The notes under the pieces were generated by a model. That model was given only the letters and a program-made list of their open reading frames with translations. It had not been told where the DNA came from and did not search any database. A stretch of DNA of 64,000 bases from NCBI RefSeq assembly GCF_017303375.1, contig NZ_JAFKOH010000004.1, positions 267,396-331,395 on the forward strand, in the 5' to 3' direction. Source of the DNA: Bacillus sp. NTK074B (GTDB lineage Bacteria; Bacillota; Bacilli; Bacillales; Bacillaceae_B). Both the position numbers and the translations under genes were made by a program. How positions within the stretch are numbered: position 1 is the first letter of the stretch; each line of letters starts with the position of its first letter. Below are positions 53,731 through 64,000 of this stretch, piece by piece.

Positions 53731-55011
53731 TTAGAATTGTGCTGCCTCCGTCGAACCTTTCAGAGCGGTTGTGGAGGAAGTGCCGCCTGAAATCACCATG
53801 GATACTTCGTCAAAATAACCTGTTCCGACTTCACGCTGATGTCTAGTAGCGGAATATCCGTGCTTCTCGCTTGCAAATTCTGCTTCCTGAAGCTGTGAAT
53901 AAGCAGCCATACCGCGATCTTTGTACCCTCTTGCAAGCTCGAACATACTGTGGTTCAATGCGTGGAAACCTGCAAGTGTGACGAACTGGAATTTATAGCC
54001 CATTTTTCCAAGCTCCACTTGGAATTTGGCGATTGTTTCATCATCCAATTTTTTCTTCCAGTTAAAGGATGGCGAACAGTTATATGCCAGTAATTTACCT
54101 GGATGTTCAGCATGGATCGCCTCAGCAAATCGTCGTGCTTCTTCAAGATTCGGTTCAGACGTTTCACACCATACAAGATCAGCATAAGGAGCATATGCAA
54201 GCCCTCTTGCGATTGCCTGGTCAAGTCCGGCATTTGTGCGGAAAAACCCTTCCGGCGTGCGGTCGCCCGAAATGAACGGCGCATCATACGGATCTACATC
54301 ACTCGTGATCAAATCCGCCGCATTCGCATCCGTACGTGCAACGATCAATGTCGGTACGCCCATTACATCCGAAGCAAGACGGGCAGAGATAAGGTTCTTA
54401 ACTGCCGTTTGGGTAGGAAGAAGTACTTTCCCTCCTAAATGACCGCACTTCTTCTCAGAAGAAAGCTGGTCTTCGAAGTGGACGGCAGAAGCCCCTGCTT
54501 CAATCATCCCCTTCATTAATTCGAACACGTTCAACTGGCCTCCGAATCCAGCTTCGGCATCGGCCACGATCGGCACGAACCAATCAATGGATTCGTCCCC
54601 TTCCACATAATGAACCTGATCGGCACGTTGCAGGGCCTGGTTGATCCGCTTTACGACAGATGGGACGGAGTTAGCCGGGTACAGACTTTGATCGGGATAC
54701 ATATGTCCTGAAAGGTTAGCATCCGCTGCGACCTGCCATCCGCTTAGATAAATGGCTTTCAGACCGGCTCTTACCTGTTGGACGGCCTGGTTTCCAGTCA
54801 ATGCGCCAAGGGCATTGATATAGGCTTCTTCGTGAAGGAGATTCCACAGCTTTTCAGAACCCCTGCGGGCCAGAGTGTGCTCAATGTCGATGGACCCTCT
54901 TAGACGAATAACGTCTTCAGCTGAGTACGGGCGCTCAATACCCTTCCAGCGTTGATCCATTTCCCAGTTTTCCTGTAGTGACGTTACACGTTCGTTATTC
55001 GCTTTTACCAT
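53731..55011 (-). CDS. aceA: Isocitrate lyase
   Basis: A 426-residue isocitrate lyase, splitting isocitrate to succinate and glyoxylate. Catalytic motif KKCGHLGGK with Cys189; [26 protein letters not shown] near 92-117 and DAEAGFGG (151-158) are typical. GGGAGAG lies before the ATG. It is second in the aceB-aceA unit, which lets the cell grow on acetate or fatty acids; B. subtilis lacks the pair. Confidence 0.96.
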   Translation of the reverse strand: MVKANNERVTSLQENWEMDQRWKGIERPYSAEDVIRLRGSIDIEHTLARRGSEKLWNLLHEEAYINALGALTGNQAVQQVRAGLKAIYLSGWQVAADANLSGHMYPDQSLYPANSVPSVVKRINQALQRADQVHYVEGDESIDWFVPIVADAEAGFGGQLNVFELMKGMIEAGASAVHFEDQLSSEKKCGHLGGKVLLPTQTAVKNLISARLASDVMGVPTLIVARTDANAADLITSDVDPYDAPFISGDRTPEGFFRTNAGLDQAIARGLAYAPYADLVWCETSEPNLEEARRFAEAIHAEHPGKLLAYNCSPSFNWKKKLDDETIAKFQVELGKMGYKFQFVTLAGFHALNHSMFELARGYKDRGMAAYSQLQEAEFASEKHGYSATRHQREVGTGYFDEVSMVISGGTSSTTALKGSTEAAQF

Positions 55012-55083
55012 GTTAAATCTCTCCCTTTTTTGGTTTTTGAATTTTCATATGTTCGATCAATTATTGCCTTGGGTTATGTGCTT

Positions 55084-55097
55084 GAGGTCCGTCCCTC
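55084..55097. repeat. AAGGTCCGTCCCTC element, copy 10
   Basis: GAGGTCCGTCCCTC (one mismatch) between aceB and aceA, unpaired. Confidence 0.75.
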
Positions 55098-55108
55098 TGA
55101 ATATTTTT

Positions 55109-56698
55109 TTATAGGATTTCGTAGCCCGGGATGGTGAGGAAATCTGTGAACTGGTCGTTTTGGATGAGCTGGTCGAATAGTTCCACGGCTTCCACGAATC
55201 GACGTTCTTTGTATCGCTCTTCACCCAGTTGGCTTTTGAGTTTTGTCAGTTCTTCCTGTTTCAACCCATCATAGAGTTCCATGGTGATATTCCGGCCATC
55301 ATCAAGGATCCCCTTCGGATGGCGGATCCACTGCCACAGCTGGGCACGGGAGATTTCTGCTGTTGCCACATCTTCCATCAGGTTGTGGATCGGAGCCGCT
55401 CCCTGGCCGCTCAGCCAGGAGGAAATATATTGAATGCCCACATTGATGTTCAAGCGGACACCCTCTTCCGTTATCACTCCTTGAGGAACTTCAAGGAGAT
55501 CCCGTTCCGACACTTCAAGACTATCCAATGTTTTCACATCAATCTGATTGGACATTTTCATTTCATGATTGAATACGTCCATGGCAACCGGGACTAATCC
55601 GGGATGCGCGACCCATGTCCCGTCATGACCATCACGCGCTTCTCTTTCTTTGTCTGTTTTCACTTTATTGAACGCTTCTTCATTCTTTACAGGATCGTTC
55701 TTTACAGGAATCTGTGCCGCCATCCCGCCTATCGCAGGGGCTCCCCTTCTGTGACACGTCTTGATCGTGAGCAGTGAATACGCTCTCATGAATGGCGCTG
55801 TCATCGTGACCGACGAACGATCCGGAAGAATTACATCATCCTGTTCACGCAGCTTTTTAATATAACTGAAAATATAATCCCATCTCCCGCAATTCAATCC
55901 AGCTGAATGGTCTTTTAACTCATAAAGGATTTCATCCATTTCAAACGCAGCCGTAATCGTTTCAATTAGTACCGTCGCTTTGATCGTCCCTTTTGGGATC
56001 CCGACATACTCTTGTGCAAAGACGAATACATCATTCCAAAACCGTGCTTCCTGGTGACATTCTAATTTAGGTAAGTAAAAATAAGGGCCTTTATCTGCAG
56101 AAGTTAAATGAGTGGCATTATGGAAAAAGAATAAGCCAAAGTCCACAAGGCTTCCCGATAATGGTTTTCCATCCAGTTCGATATGTTTCTCTTCCAGATG
56201 AAGCCCCCTTGGTCGCACGATGAGTACGGCATGTTCTTCTTTTAATTCATAACGTTTCCCGTTTGTCTCGAAGTCTATCGTGTGGTGTACAGCATCTCTG
56301 AGGTTAATCTGTCCATCTATGAGGTTCGTCCATGTAGGTGAAGTGGCATCTTCAAAACATGCCATGAAACATTTAGCTCCGGAGTTCAGAGCATTGATGA
56401 CCATCTTTCGATCGACAGGGCCTGTGATTTCCACCCTTCGATCCTGTAAAGCTTTTGGTATCGGGCGTACCTTCCAATCACTTTGTCGAATCGACTCCGT
56501 TTCTGGTAAGAAACGGGGAAGCTCTCCGCCGTTGATCCGTTCCTGCTTTTCGTCCCGGTTGTGTAACAGCTCCTTGCGTTTGTCGCCGAATCTCCGTTCC
56601 AACTGCTCTAAAAACTGTAAAGCTTCCGGAGATAAAATGTCAGCAAAGCCCGGTCTGATTTCCCCGGTTACCTTGATACCAACCATCTGAGTAGACAT
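55109..56698 (-). CDS. aceB: Malate synthase A
   Basis: A 529-residue malate synthase A condensing glyoxylate and acetyl-CoA to malate. Family sequences include CFEDATSPTWTNLIDGQINLRDAV (about 115-138), IVRPRGLHLEEKHI (about 160-173) and the C-terminal YISSWLSGQGAAPIHNLMEDVATAEISRAQLWQW. AAGGAG precedes the ATG. It is first in aceB-aceA; an inverted repeat upstream may be an operator. Confidence 0.96.
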   Translation of the reverse strand: MSTQMVGIKVTGEIRPGFADILSPEALQFLEQLERRFGDKRKELLHNRDEKQERINGGELPRFLPETESIRQSDWKVRPIPKALQDRRVEITGPVDRKMVINALNSGAKCFMACFEDATSPTWTNLIDGQINLRDAVHHTIDFETNGKRYELKEEHAVLIVRPRGLHLEEKHIELDGKPLSGSLVDFGLFFFHNATHLTSADKGPYFYLPKLECHQEARFWNDVFVFAQEYVGIPKGTIKATVLIETITAAFEMDEILYELKDHSAGLNCGRWDYIFSYIKKLREQDDVILPDRSSVTMTAPFMRAYSLLTIKTCHRRGAPAIGGMAAQIPVKNDPVKNEEAFNKVKTDKEREARDGHDGTWVAHPGLVPVAMDVFNHEMKMSNQIDVKTLDSLEVSERDLLEVPQGVITEEGVRLNINVGIQYISSWLSGQGAAPIHNLMEDVATAEISRAQLWQWIRHPKGILDDGRNITMELYDGLKQEELTKLKSQLGEERYKERRFVEAVELFDQLIQNDQFTDFLTIPGYEIL

Positions 56699-56738
56699 AG
56701 AACCTATTCACTCCTTATGTGTATTAAACAAATCTTAT

Positions 56739-56780
56739 TGTTATAATACAGATTATTTAACATGTTTGTATTGTATAACA
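56739..56780. promoter_or_regulatory. Imperfect inverted repeat upstream of aceB
   Basis: TGTTATAATACA (56739-56750) and TGTATTGTATAACA (56767-56780) are inverted repeats of each other with one extra dinucleotide, 17 bp apart, 41-82 bases before aceB. Likely promoter/operator region; the regulator is unknown. Confidence 0.4.
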
Positions 56781-56866
56781 GATGGACCTGTTTTGGAACA
56801 CTTTTTTCAGAATTTTCATTCGACAATTTTCGCAAATCCCCTAAACCGCTCCCTAAATAAAAAACG

Positions 56867-56910
56867 AAGGTCCGTCCCTCATCGCGTTAAAGCGGTGAGG
56901 GACGGACCTT
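56867..56910. terminator. Inverted pair of the short element, copies 11-12, terminator
   Basis: AAGGTCCGTCCCTC (56867-56880) and GAGGGACGGACCTT (56897-56910), perfect 14-bp arms around a 16-base loop, downstream of the 38-residue gene. Confidence 0.82.
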
Positions 56911-56936
56911 TAATTTAATAATGGAACCAGAGTCGG

Positions 56937-57053
56937 TTAACGTTTGTGCTCCAATTCGCTGATTCTTTTCTCTAACTTTTTGTTCTGTTCAAGGACTAAG
57001 GCAGCAAAGGTCAGGGACGTTCCAGCCACGATAAGGGCAATAAAGCTCATCAT
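56937..57053 (-). CDS. 38-residue membrane miniprotein
   Basis: An ATG at 57053 overlapping the stop of the upstream gene (ATGA) opens a 38-codon frame: a hydrophobic helix IALIVAGTSLTFAALVL (5-21) followed by a basic-acidic coiled-coil tail EQNKKLEKRISELEHKR. GGAAAAGG lies before it. It is likely real because of the coupling and clean layout, but nothing is known of its role. Confidence 0.6.
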   Translation of the reverse strand: MMSFIALIVAGTSLTFAALVLEQNKKLEKRISELEHKR

Positions 57054-57316
57054 CCTTTTCCATCTCCCTTGTTTCTCATTTTGTATAGGATATGAGCGAT
57101 GATGTTGGCAGGGATGATGAGAGGATTGGACTGGGCATTGTGATGCAACACCTGTTCCTGGACAGGCATATCTTCAAACATCTTCCCCTGGGACACATTC
57201 TTTCTTCTTTCCTCATCCATCGCTTTAATATACCGATACTGTATCGGGATCATGATGAGCGTGACAACGAATAAAACAAGAGCAACGATGAGTCCAAATA
57301 GATAAAATCCGTTCAT
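57050..57316 (-). CDS. Small membrane protein, possibly DUF3949-like
   Basis: An 88-residue protein with one N-terminal transmembrane helix (about 5-26), a basic region and a hydrophobic stretch NPLIIPANIIAHILYKM near residues 63-79. It is coupled by a 4-base overlap to the 38-residue miniprotein. It resembles small Bacillus membrane proteins; the family name is uncertain. Confidence 0.68.
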   Translation of the reverse strand: MNGFYLFGLIVALVLFVVTLIMIPIQYRYIKAMDEERRKNVSQGKMFEDMPVQEQVLHHNAQSNPLIIPANIIAHILYKMRNKGDGKG

Positions 57317-57390
57317 ACCGTTTCACCTCAATTGGTCTTTACCTGTTCTACGTATGGATCAGCCTGATGGTTTCATTTTTCTGGAAAAGG

Positions 57391-57404
57391 AAGGTCCGTC
57401 CCTC
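57391..57404. repeat. AAGGTCCGTCCCTC element, copy 13
   Basis: Perfect copy directly before the camS terminator. Confidence 0.78.
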
Positions 57405-57408
57405 AAAA

Positions 57409-57440
57409 AAAGAACTAACCCCTGTGCGGATTAGTTCTTT
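57409..57440 (-). terminator. Terminator of the pcrBA-ligA-camS operon
   Basis: AAAGAACTAA / TTAGTTCTTT stem (10 bp), 12-base loop, T7 on the minus strand. Confidence 0.85.
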
Positions 57441-57445
57441 CCTGT

Positions 57446-58597
57446 TTATTCGTAGATGTGTAAGTAGGTTTCTTTACTGCCCTTTTTCTTCACGATCAGG
57501 GCTTCGGGACCGTAGGAAGAGGAGACGAGGAGTTCTACGTCCCAGCTTTCCGGGGCCTGGTTCCCGATCATGTTGGTAAGATGCTGGGCGAACCCGATGG
57601 TTTCGGCTTTTCCCTGGAAGGAAAGGGCCACTTCGAATTCCATTTTGGACAGTTTCTGATCTTGATAGAGTGCCTGTCCTGTCAGTCCTGTGTAGACTGG
57701 GAAATACTTTTCGATATCTGTTTTTAATTCATTAAAGACTTTATAATCGTTCGGATGGTTCTCCTGGGCTTCAGGGGAAGGGAATAGATAATACTCTTCA
57801 TTGATTCCTTTCCAGTCCTGAATGCCGTTCTCGTCAGGCTCCACCGTCGTATAGGCAAAGAAGTGCCCAGGCACGACTTGATCTTTCGGAGCCTGTTTAT
57901 AAAGGGAGATCATAATCGGAACGTTTTGGAGTTCTTTTTTCTGGCGCAGACGGTTCAAGACTTCACCGGCAATTTTAGCTCCTTGTTCTTTCAACACCTC
58001 ATTGCTGATCTTCTTTACTGTTCTTGTCCCATTCGACATATTGGTTTCATACTGAACAGAATTCAGGGATAGGGCGATGGCCACTCCACCCAGGCGCACT
58101 TTGTTGTCTTCTTTCTTCATCAAGTAATTATGTTCAATCACATGGGCCAAGTAAATCGGTGCATTTTCACCACTTGACTGCACGGGATTCAGACCCACAT
58201 TCTGAGACTCCTGAAGGCCTTTTTCTTTCAGCTGTTCGCTTGTATACTTTCGTTGCAGCCAGCTGTCCACCGTTTTCTTGTTTAAAAATTGTCCTTCTTT
58301 GAAGAAATAATCTTCGGTTGAAAACCGATTTTGAGCCACTCTTAATAAACCCTTTTCGATTTCATTGATATCGTATCTTGATCCCAGATCATTCACGACG
58401 ACCCCCCGGGTATCGCTCGTTTCATACGGAAGCATCGTCTTGTAGTATTCTTTCGATATTTGGAAGCTTGGTATGATGGCTTTCTTTGCTTCGCTATCCT
58501 GATTTTCCTGAACGACCTGATCCTGTTTCTCAAATGTCGGAGCACAGCCTCCTAATAACAACAATGCGGAGAGAGCGACCGAAATCCCTTTTTTCAT
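57446..58597 (-). CDS. camS: CamS family sex pheromone lipoprotein
   Basis: A 383-residue lipoprotein of the CamS family (B. subtilis YerH, staphylococcal/enterococcal pheromone precursor). The signal peptide ends in the lipobox LLGGC with Cys18. Beyond it lies a soluble domain with DTRGVVVNDLGSRYDINEIEKGLLRV and EYYLFPSPEAQENHPNDY. The first residues of such signal peptides can act as peptide signals in other species; this is not known here. It lies 15 bases behind ligA. Confidence 0.92.
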   Translation of the reverse strand: MKKGISVALSALLLLGGCAPTFEKQDQVVQENQDSEAKKAIIPSFQISKEYYKTMLPYETSDTRGVVVNDLGSRYDINEIEKGLLRVAQNRFSTEDYFFKEGQFLNKKTVDSWLQRKYTSEQLKEKGLQESQNVGLNPVQSSGENAPIYLAHVIEHNYLMKKEDNKVRLGGVAIALSLNSVQYETNMSNGTRTVKKISNEVLKEQGAKIAGEVLNRLRQKKELQNVPIMISLYKQAPKDQVVPGHFFAYTTVEPDENGIQDWKGINEEYYLFPSPEAQENHPNDYKVFNELKTDIEKYFPVYTGLTGQALYQDQKLSKMEFEVALSFQGKAETIGFAQHLTNMIGNQAPESWDVELLVSSSYGPEALIVKKKGSKETYLHIYE

Positions 58598-58612
58598 TCC
58601 TCGTTACACCTC

Positions 58613-60646
<2,034 letters not shown>

Positions 60647-60682
60647 TCAGTCAGTTCGGAAGGGACTCCCCTTCCCGATACG

Positions 60683-62908
60683 TCATGCTTTTTCGATTGG
60701 GGCAAATTTAGCCAGGAGACGCTTGATTCCCATTGGACTAGGGAAGGCAATATCGAGTTCGACACTGTCTCCGGATCCTTTCACACTGACAACCGTTCCC
60801 GTCCCCCACTTCTTATGCTGGGCTTTATCCCCAACCTGCCAGGCAACGGATTCTCCGCCCGTAGTGGTCTGGACTGGACGTGCAACCGGCTTACGGGGGG
60901 CGGGACGTGCCGGTGACTTCGCCGCTGATTTCCCGAAAGGCGTGAAGGCACTCTTCTTCTCAGCCATCACATCATCCAACAAGTCTGCAGGAATTTCATT
61001 AATGAATCGGGAAACAGGATTCATCTTCGTTTGCCCGAAGAGCGTCCTCATCTGGGCATTGGTCAGGAAGAGTTGCTCTTCTGCACGGGTGATCCCCACG
61101 TACGCCAAACGGCGCTCTTCTTCCATTTCATCCTCTTCCATCAGGGAACGGCTGTGAGGGAATACCCCTTCCTCCATCCCCATAAGGAATACGACAGGAA
61201 ATTCAAGACCTTTGGCTGCGTGCAGGGTCATTAAGATGACGGTATCTTTCGGCTGGTCATCTTCATCAAGCTTATCGATGTCGGCAACCAGGGCAAGGTC
61301 TGTCAGGAATGCCACGAGGCTCTTATCGTCGTTGGATTGCTCGAAGCTCTTCGTTACAGAGAGGAACTCGTCCAAGTTCTCCAGTCTAGATTGGGATTCA
61401 ATGGACTTTTCCGCTTTCAGCATATCGGTATACCCTGATTTCTCGAGGATTTCTTCTACCAGTTCCGTGACAGACAGATACTCCTGCATGTTCGTATAGC
61501 CTTTCACCATTTCCATGAATTCAATCACAGCCTTGGTGATTTTAGGGCTGAGCCCGATGAAATCGGCTTCTGCGAGGGCCTTGAACATGGAAATATCATG
61601 ATCCTGTGCGTAACGGGCGATCTTATCAATCGATGTCGCCCCGACACCCCTTTTGGGCACATTGATGACACGCTGCAGGCTGATGTCATCGTCCGGATTT
61701 GAAATAAGCCTTAAGTAGGCTAAAATATCCTTGATCTCTTTACGGTCGTAGAACTTGATGCCGCCGACGATGGAGTATTCGATATTCGATTTAAGCAGAA
61801 CTTCCTCCATGACACGGGACTGGGCATTTGTACGGTACAGGATGGCAAAATCAGAATACTTTCTCTTGCCGCCCTCCATCATTTCTTTAATTTTACCCGT
61901 GACGAATTGGGCTTCGGTCTGCTCGGTATCCGCCCTGAAATAGGAGATCTTCTCCCCGTCATGATTTTCCGTCCACAGATTCTTCGGTTTACGATTGGAA
62001 TTCTTTTGGATGACTTCATTCGCCGCTTGGAGGATCCTCTTCGTTGAACGATAATTCTGTTCAAGGAAAATGACGGTAGCTCTTGGGTAATCCTTCTCGA
62101 AAGAAAGGATATTGGCAATGTCCGCACCGCGCCATTTGTATATCGACTGATCCGAATCCCCTACGACACATAGGTTCTGGAAGCGGGATGCGAGCAGTTT
62201 CACGAGCATATACTGCGCCCTATTCGTATCCTGATACTCATCCACATGAATATACTGGAACTTACGCTGATAGAATTCCAGCACTTCAGGTACACGTTGA
62301 AACAATTGAATCGTCGTCATGATCAGGTCATCGAAATCCAGGGCCTGATTCTTTCGTAACCGCTTTTGATATTCACTGTAAATATCCGAAACGACCTGGT
62401 CGTAATATCCCCCTACCTGTTTGGATAATTCTTCAGGTGTGGTCAGCTCATTCTTCGCAGAACTGATGGATCCAAGAAGGGAACGTGGATCAAATTTCTT
62501 CGGATCAATATTTTTTTCTTTTAAAATGGATTTGATGACAGACTGCTGGTCCGTCGAATCCAGGATCGTGAAATTCCGGTTCATTCCGATCCGGTCGATA
62601 TCACGGCGGAGGATCCTTACGCACATGCTGTGGAAGGTTGAGATCCAGATGTTGTCAGATGCTCCGCCAAGGATGTTATGGATACGATCTTTCATTTCTC
62701 TCGCCGCTTTATTTGTAAAGGTAATTGCTAAAACATTGTAAGGATTGACCCCTTTTTCCACCATTAAATACGCAATCCGGTGCGTCAATACTCTCGTCTT
62801 CCCTGAGCCTGCCCCTGCCATGATCAGCAAAGGTCCCTCCGTTGCCTTCACAGCTTCCGCCTGCTCGGGATTCATTCCATTCAACAATCGATCAGTCAAA
62901 AATTGCAT
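60683..62908 (-). CDS. pcrA: ATP-dependent DNA helicase PcrA
   Basis: A 741-residue UvrD/PcrA superfamily 1 helicase. Walker A AGAGSGKT (31-38), motif Ia [13 protein letters not shown], motif [10 protein letters not shown], motif [17 protein letters not shown], motif [15 protein letters not shown] and motif [15 protein letters not shown] are all visible. The C-terminal tail contains [13 protein letters not shown], the RNA polymerase-interacting Tudor-like region. GAGAGAG precedes the ATG. A LexA box lies upstream. Confidence 0.97.
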   Translation of the reverse strand: MQFLTDRLLNGMNPEQAEAVKATEGPLLIMAGAGSGKTRVLTHRIAYLMVEKGVNPYNVLAITFTNKAAREMKDRIHNILGGASDNIWISTFHSMCVRILRRDIDRIGMNRNFTILDSTDQQSVIKSILKEKNIDPKKFDPRSLLGSISSAKNELTTPEELSKQVGGYYDQVVSDIYSEYQKRLRKNQALDFDDLIMTTIQLFQRVPEVLEFYQRKFQYIHVDEYQDTNRAQYMLVKLLASRFQNLCVVGDSDQSIYKWRGADIANILSFEKDYPRATVIFLEQNYRSTKRILQAANEVIQKNSNRKPKNLWTENHDGEKISYFRADTEQTEAQFVTGKIKEMMEGGKRKYSDFAILYRTNAQSRVMEEVLLKSNIEYSIVGGIKFYDRKEIKDILAYLRLISNPDDDISLQRVINVPKRGVGATSIDKIARYAQDHDISMFKALAEADFIGLSPKITKAVIEFMEMVKGYTNMQEYLSVTELVEEILEKSGYTDMLKAEKSIESQSRLENLDEFLSVTKSFEQSNDDKSLVAFLTDLALVADIDKLDEDDQPKDTVILMTLHAAKGLEFPVVFLMGMEEGVFPHSRSLMEEDEMEEERRLAYVGITRAEEQLFLTNAQMRTLFGQTKMNPVSRFINEIPADLLDDVMAEKKSAFTPFGKSAAKSPARPAPRKPVARPVQTTTGGESVAWQVGDKAQHKKWGTGTVVSVKGSGDSVELDIAFPSPMGIKRLLAKFAPIEKA

Positions 62909-62926
62909 ACTCTCTCACCACCATAA

Positions 62927-62940
62927 CGAACATTTGTTCT
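62927..62940. promoter_or_regulatory. LexA (Cheo-type SOS) box upstream of pcrA
   Basis: CGAACATTTGTTCT matches the B. subtilis LexA consensus CGAACRNRYGTTYC at most positions, with the core GAAC-N4-GTTC perfect, 20-30 bases before the pcrA start. Confidence 0.65.
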
Positions 62941-62991
62941 ATTTTGTGTTTCCATTATATCTTATTCAGGGACCGACCTCCAGTAGGATCT

Positions 62992-63678
62992 TTACCCCTT
63001 TACTGCTTTTACCGTTTTTAACGCCTCTTTCATATTCTCATACACAGCATTCCCAACGACAACCACATCTGAAACCTCGGCCATCTCCTTCGCCTGCTGT
63101 GCGGATTTGATGCCCCCACCATAGAATAAGGTCGTGTTTTCCAACGAATCTTTCACTTCTTTAACTGTTTCGACGTCCCCATATGTACCACTGTACTCAA
63201 GGTAAAAAATCGGCAGGTTGAACATCCTTTCGGCCATCATGGCATAAGCTGCCGCGTCTTCACTTGAAATATCTGTGTTTGCTTTCGTTACCTGGGCTGC
63301 TTTGCAGTCACGGTTCAATATACAATATCCTTCTACAAGGATTTCATCCCAATTCATAATTTCTCCATATTCCTTGACCGCCTGGTGATGCAAACCCGTC
63401 ACCCAGTTCATATCCGAGCTATTCATCACCATTGGTATAAAATACAGATCGAACCCCGGAGTGATCGACTCCAGATTTGATACTTCCAGAATACAAGGAA
63501 CCGTATATCGTCTCACTCGTGCCATCAAATCAAGAACCTTTTCAAGGGTTACACCGTCCGTTCCCCCTACGATGATCGCGTCTGTTCCTGATTCACATAC
63601 TGCTTCTAAATCTTCATCATCTATTGTCTTATTCGGATCTAGTTTAAACACATGGCGCCACTCTTGGACATCATACAT
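62992..63678 (-). CDS. pcrB: Heptaprenylglyceryl phosphate synthase PcrB
   Basis: A 228-residue TIM-barrel prenyltransferase, same length as B. subtilis PcrB. It joins glycerol-1-phosphate and heptaprenyl diphosphate to make an archaeal-type ether lipid. Motifs: [13 protein letters not shown] near residue 7-19, [14 protein letters not shown] (about 38-51), EYSGTYGD (near 158) and the phosphate-binding [13 protein letters not shown] (near 184). The ATG at 63678 follows GGAGG; a longer frame to 63693 is not needed. First gene of the operon. Confidence 0.95.
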   Translation of the reverse strand: MYDVQEWRHVFKLDPNKTIDDEDLEAVCESGTDAIIVGGTDGVTLEKVLDLMARVRRYTVPCILEVSNLESITPGFDLYFIPMVMNSSDMNWVTGLHHQAVKEYGEIMNWDEILVEGYCILNRDCKAAQVTKANTDISSEDAAAYAMMAERMFNLPIFYLEYSGTYGDVETVKEVKDSLENTTLFYGGGIKSAQQAKEMAEVSDVVVVGNAVYENMKEALKTVKAVKG

Positions 63679-63748
63679 GCACTGTTCCTCCATTCATACA
63701 TCCATCTAACGTATTATATCATTTGTGGGTGGGAGTCGCATCACCTAC

Positions 63749-64000
63749 AAAAGCGGAGGCGGCTCGCCCAGAGGCGACAAGCATAAGATGGACCTGCCGG
63801 AAAGGCGTTCTTTGCCTTTTTGGCAGGTTTAGCTTATGACCTCGAGCCTCTAGCCGCCGGAGCTGGATGACACCAAAAGCGGAGGCGGCTCGCCCAGAGG
63901 CGACAAGCATAAGATGGACCTGCCGGAAAGGCGTTCTTTGCCTTTTTGGCAGGTTTAGCTTATGACCTCGAGCCTCTAGCCGCCGGAGCTGGATGACACC
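63749..64000. repeat. Two tandem copies of a 126-bp hairpin repeat
   Basis: Copies 63749-63874 and 63875-64000 are identical as far as can be read. Each can fold as one long imperfect hairpin: GGCGGCT / AGCCGCC, AGGC / GCCT, CATAAG / CTTATG, CCTGCC / GGCAGG and an inner AAAGGC / GCCTTT. The block AAAAGCGGAGGCGGCT and CCGGAGCTGGATGACACC is a dispersed repeat type I recall from other Bacillaceae. The array reaches the window edge, so more copies may follow. Confidence 0.88.

Noticed and set aside
62966..62979. Further copy of the AAGGTCCGTCCCTC element (AGGGACCGACCTCC)
   Set aside because: Two inner bases are exchanged relative to the element, so it is not counted.
63749..64000. CRISPR array
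   Set aside because: The two 126-bp units are identical throughout with no unique spacers.

Overview
The window comes from a low-to-moderate GC, spore-forming Bacillaceae chromosome, probably a marine or soil Bacillus or Rossellomorea-type species (genus is an inference). The support is an alpha/beta small acid-soluble spore protein, strong AGGAGG-type ribosome binding sites with frequent GTG and TTG starts, a TPP riboswitch, SigB-, SigX- and LexA-type sites, and the backbone pcrB-pcrA-ligA-camS ... gatC-gatA-gatB ... dgkB ... rlmD known from Bacillus subtilis. I see no tRNA, rRNA, CRISPR array, prophage or intact insertion sequence.

Layout. 1-10 kb: the start of an alanine/sodium symporter, a spore protein, a DUF421 membrane protein, a family-4 uracil-DNA glycosylase, a general stress flavin-type protein, a well delimited structured RNA transcription unit of about 340 nt, a heterodimeric ABC exporter, a two-gene threonine/serine exporter with the remnant of a beta-propeller gene behind it, and riboswitch-controlled thiT. 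10-19 kb: a SigX-like ECF sigma factor with its anti-sigma partner, a thioredoxin, a histidine phosphatase, a ZIP transporter, then an operon made of a YtrA-type GntR repressor, an ABC ATPase, a large membrane protein and a second ECF sigma factor, and an RsbR-type stressosome protein. 19-31 kb: a 915-residue TPR/GTPase protein, an MFS transporter, the 5-oxoproline genes pxpB-pxpC with an NRAMP transporter, small conserved genes, rlmD, a heme-monooxygenase pair and dgkB. 31-38 kb: arylamine N-acetyltransferase, a methyltransferase, an XRE regulator, a thioredoxin-like protein, a membrane protein flanked by two related miniproteins, and a secreted thermolysin-type protease.

38-64 kb is mostly core metabolism on the minus strand: gatCAB (Gln-tRNA formation), a cupin/AbrB-type pair on the plus strand, yueI, the complete arginine operon argC-J-B-D-carA-carB-argF with two double ARG boxes, the glyoxylate shunt aceB-aceA, a coupled pair of small membrane proteins, and camS, ligA, pcrA (with a LexA box) and pcrB. 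The arginine and glyoxylate blocks sit inside what is a nearly continuous pcrBA-ligA-camS/gatCAB-dgkB-rlmCD neighbourhood in B. subtilis.

The intergenic DNA is unusually rich in repeats: at least ten sites with a short element AAGGTCCGTCCCTC, alone or as inverted pairs that form terminators; a six-copy array with 20-21 bp period; a palindrome cluster that could fold as a three-way junction; a 326-bp Bacillus-type dispersed element; and two tandem 126-bp hairpin units at the right edge. The best candidates for undescribed biology are the structured RNA at 2880-3223, the GntR/ABC/ECF-sigma operon, the TPR-GTPase, the two related miniproteins and the short-element family.
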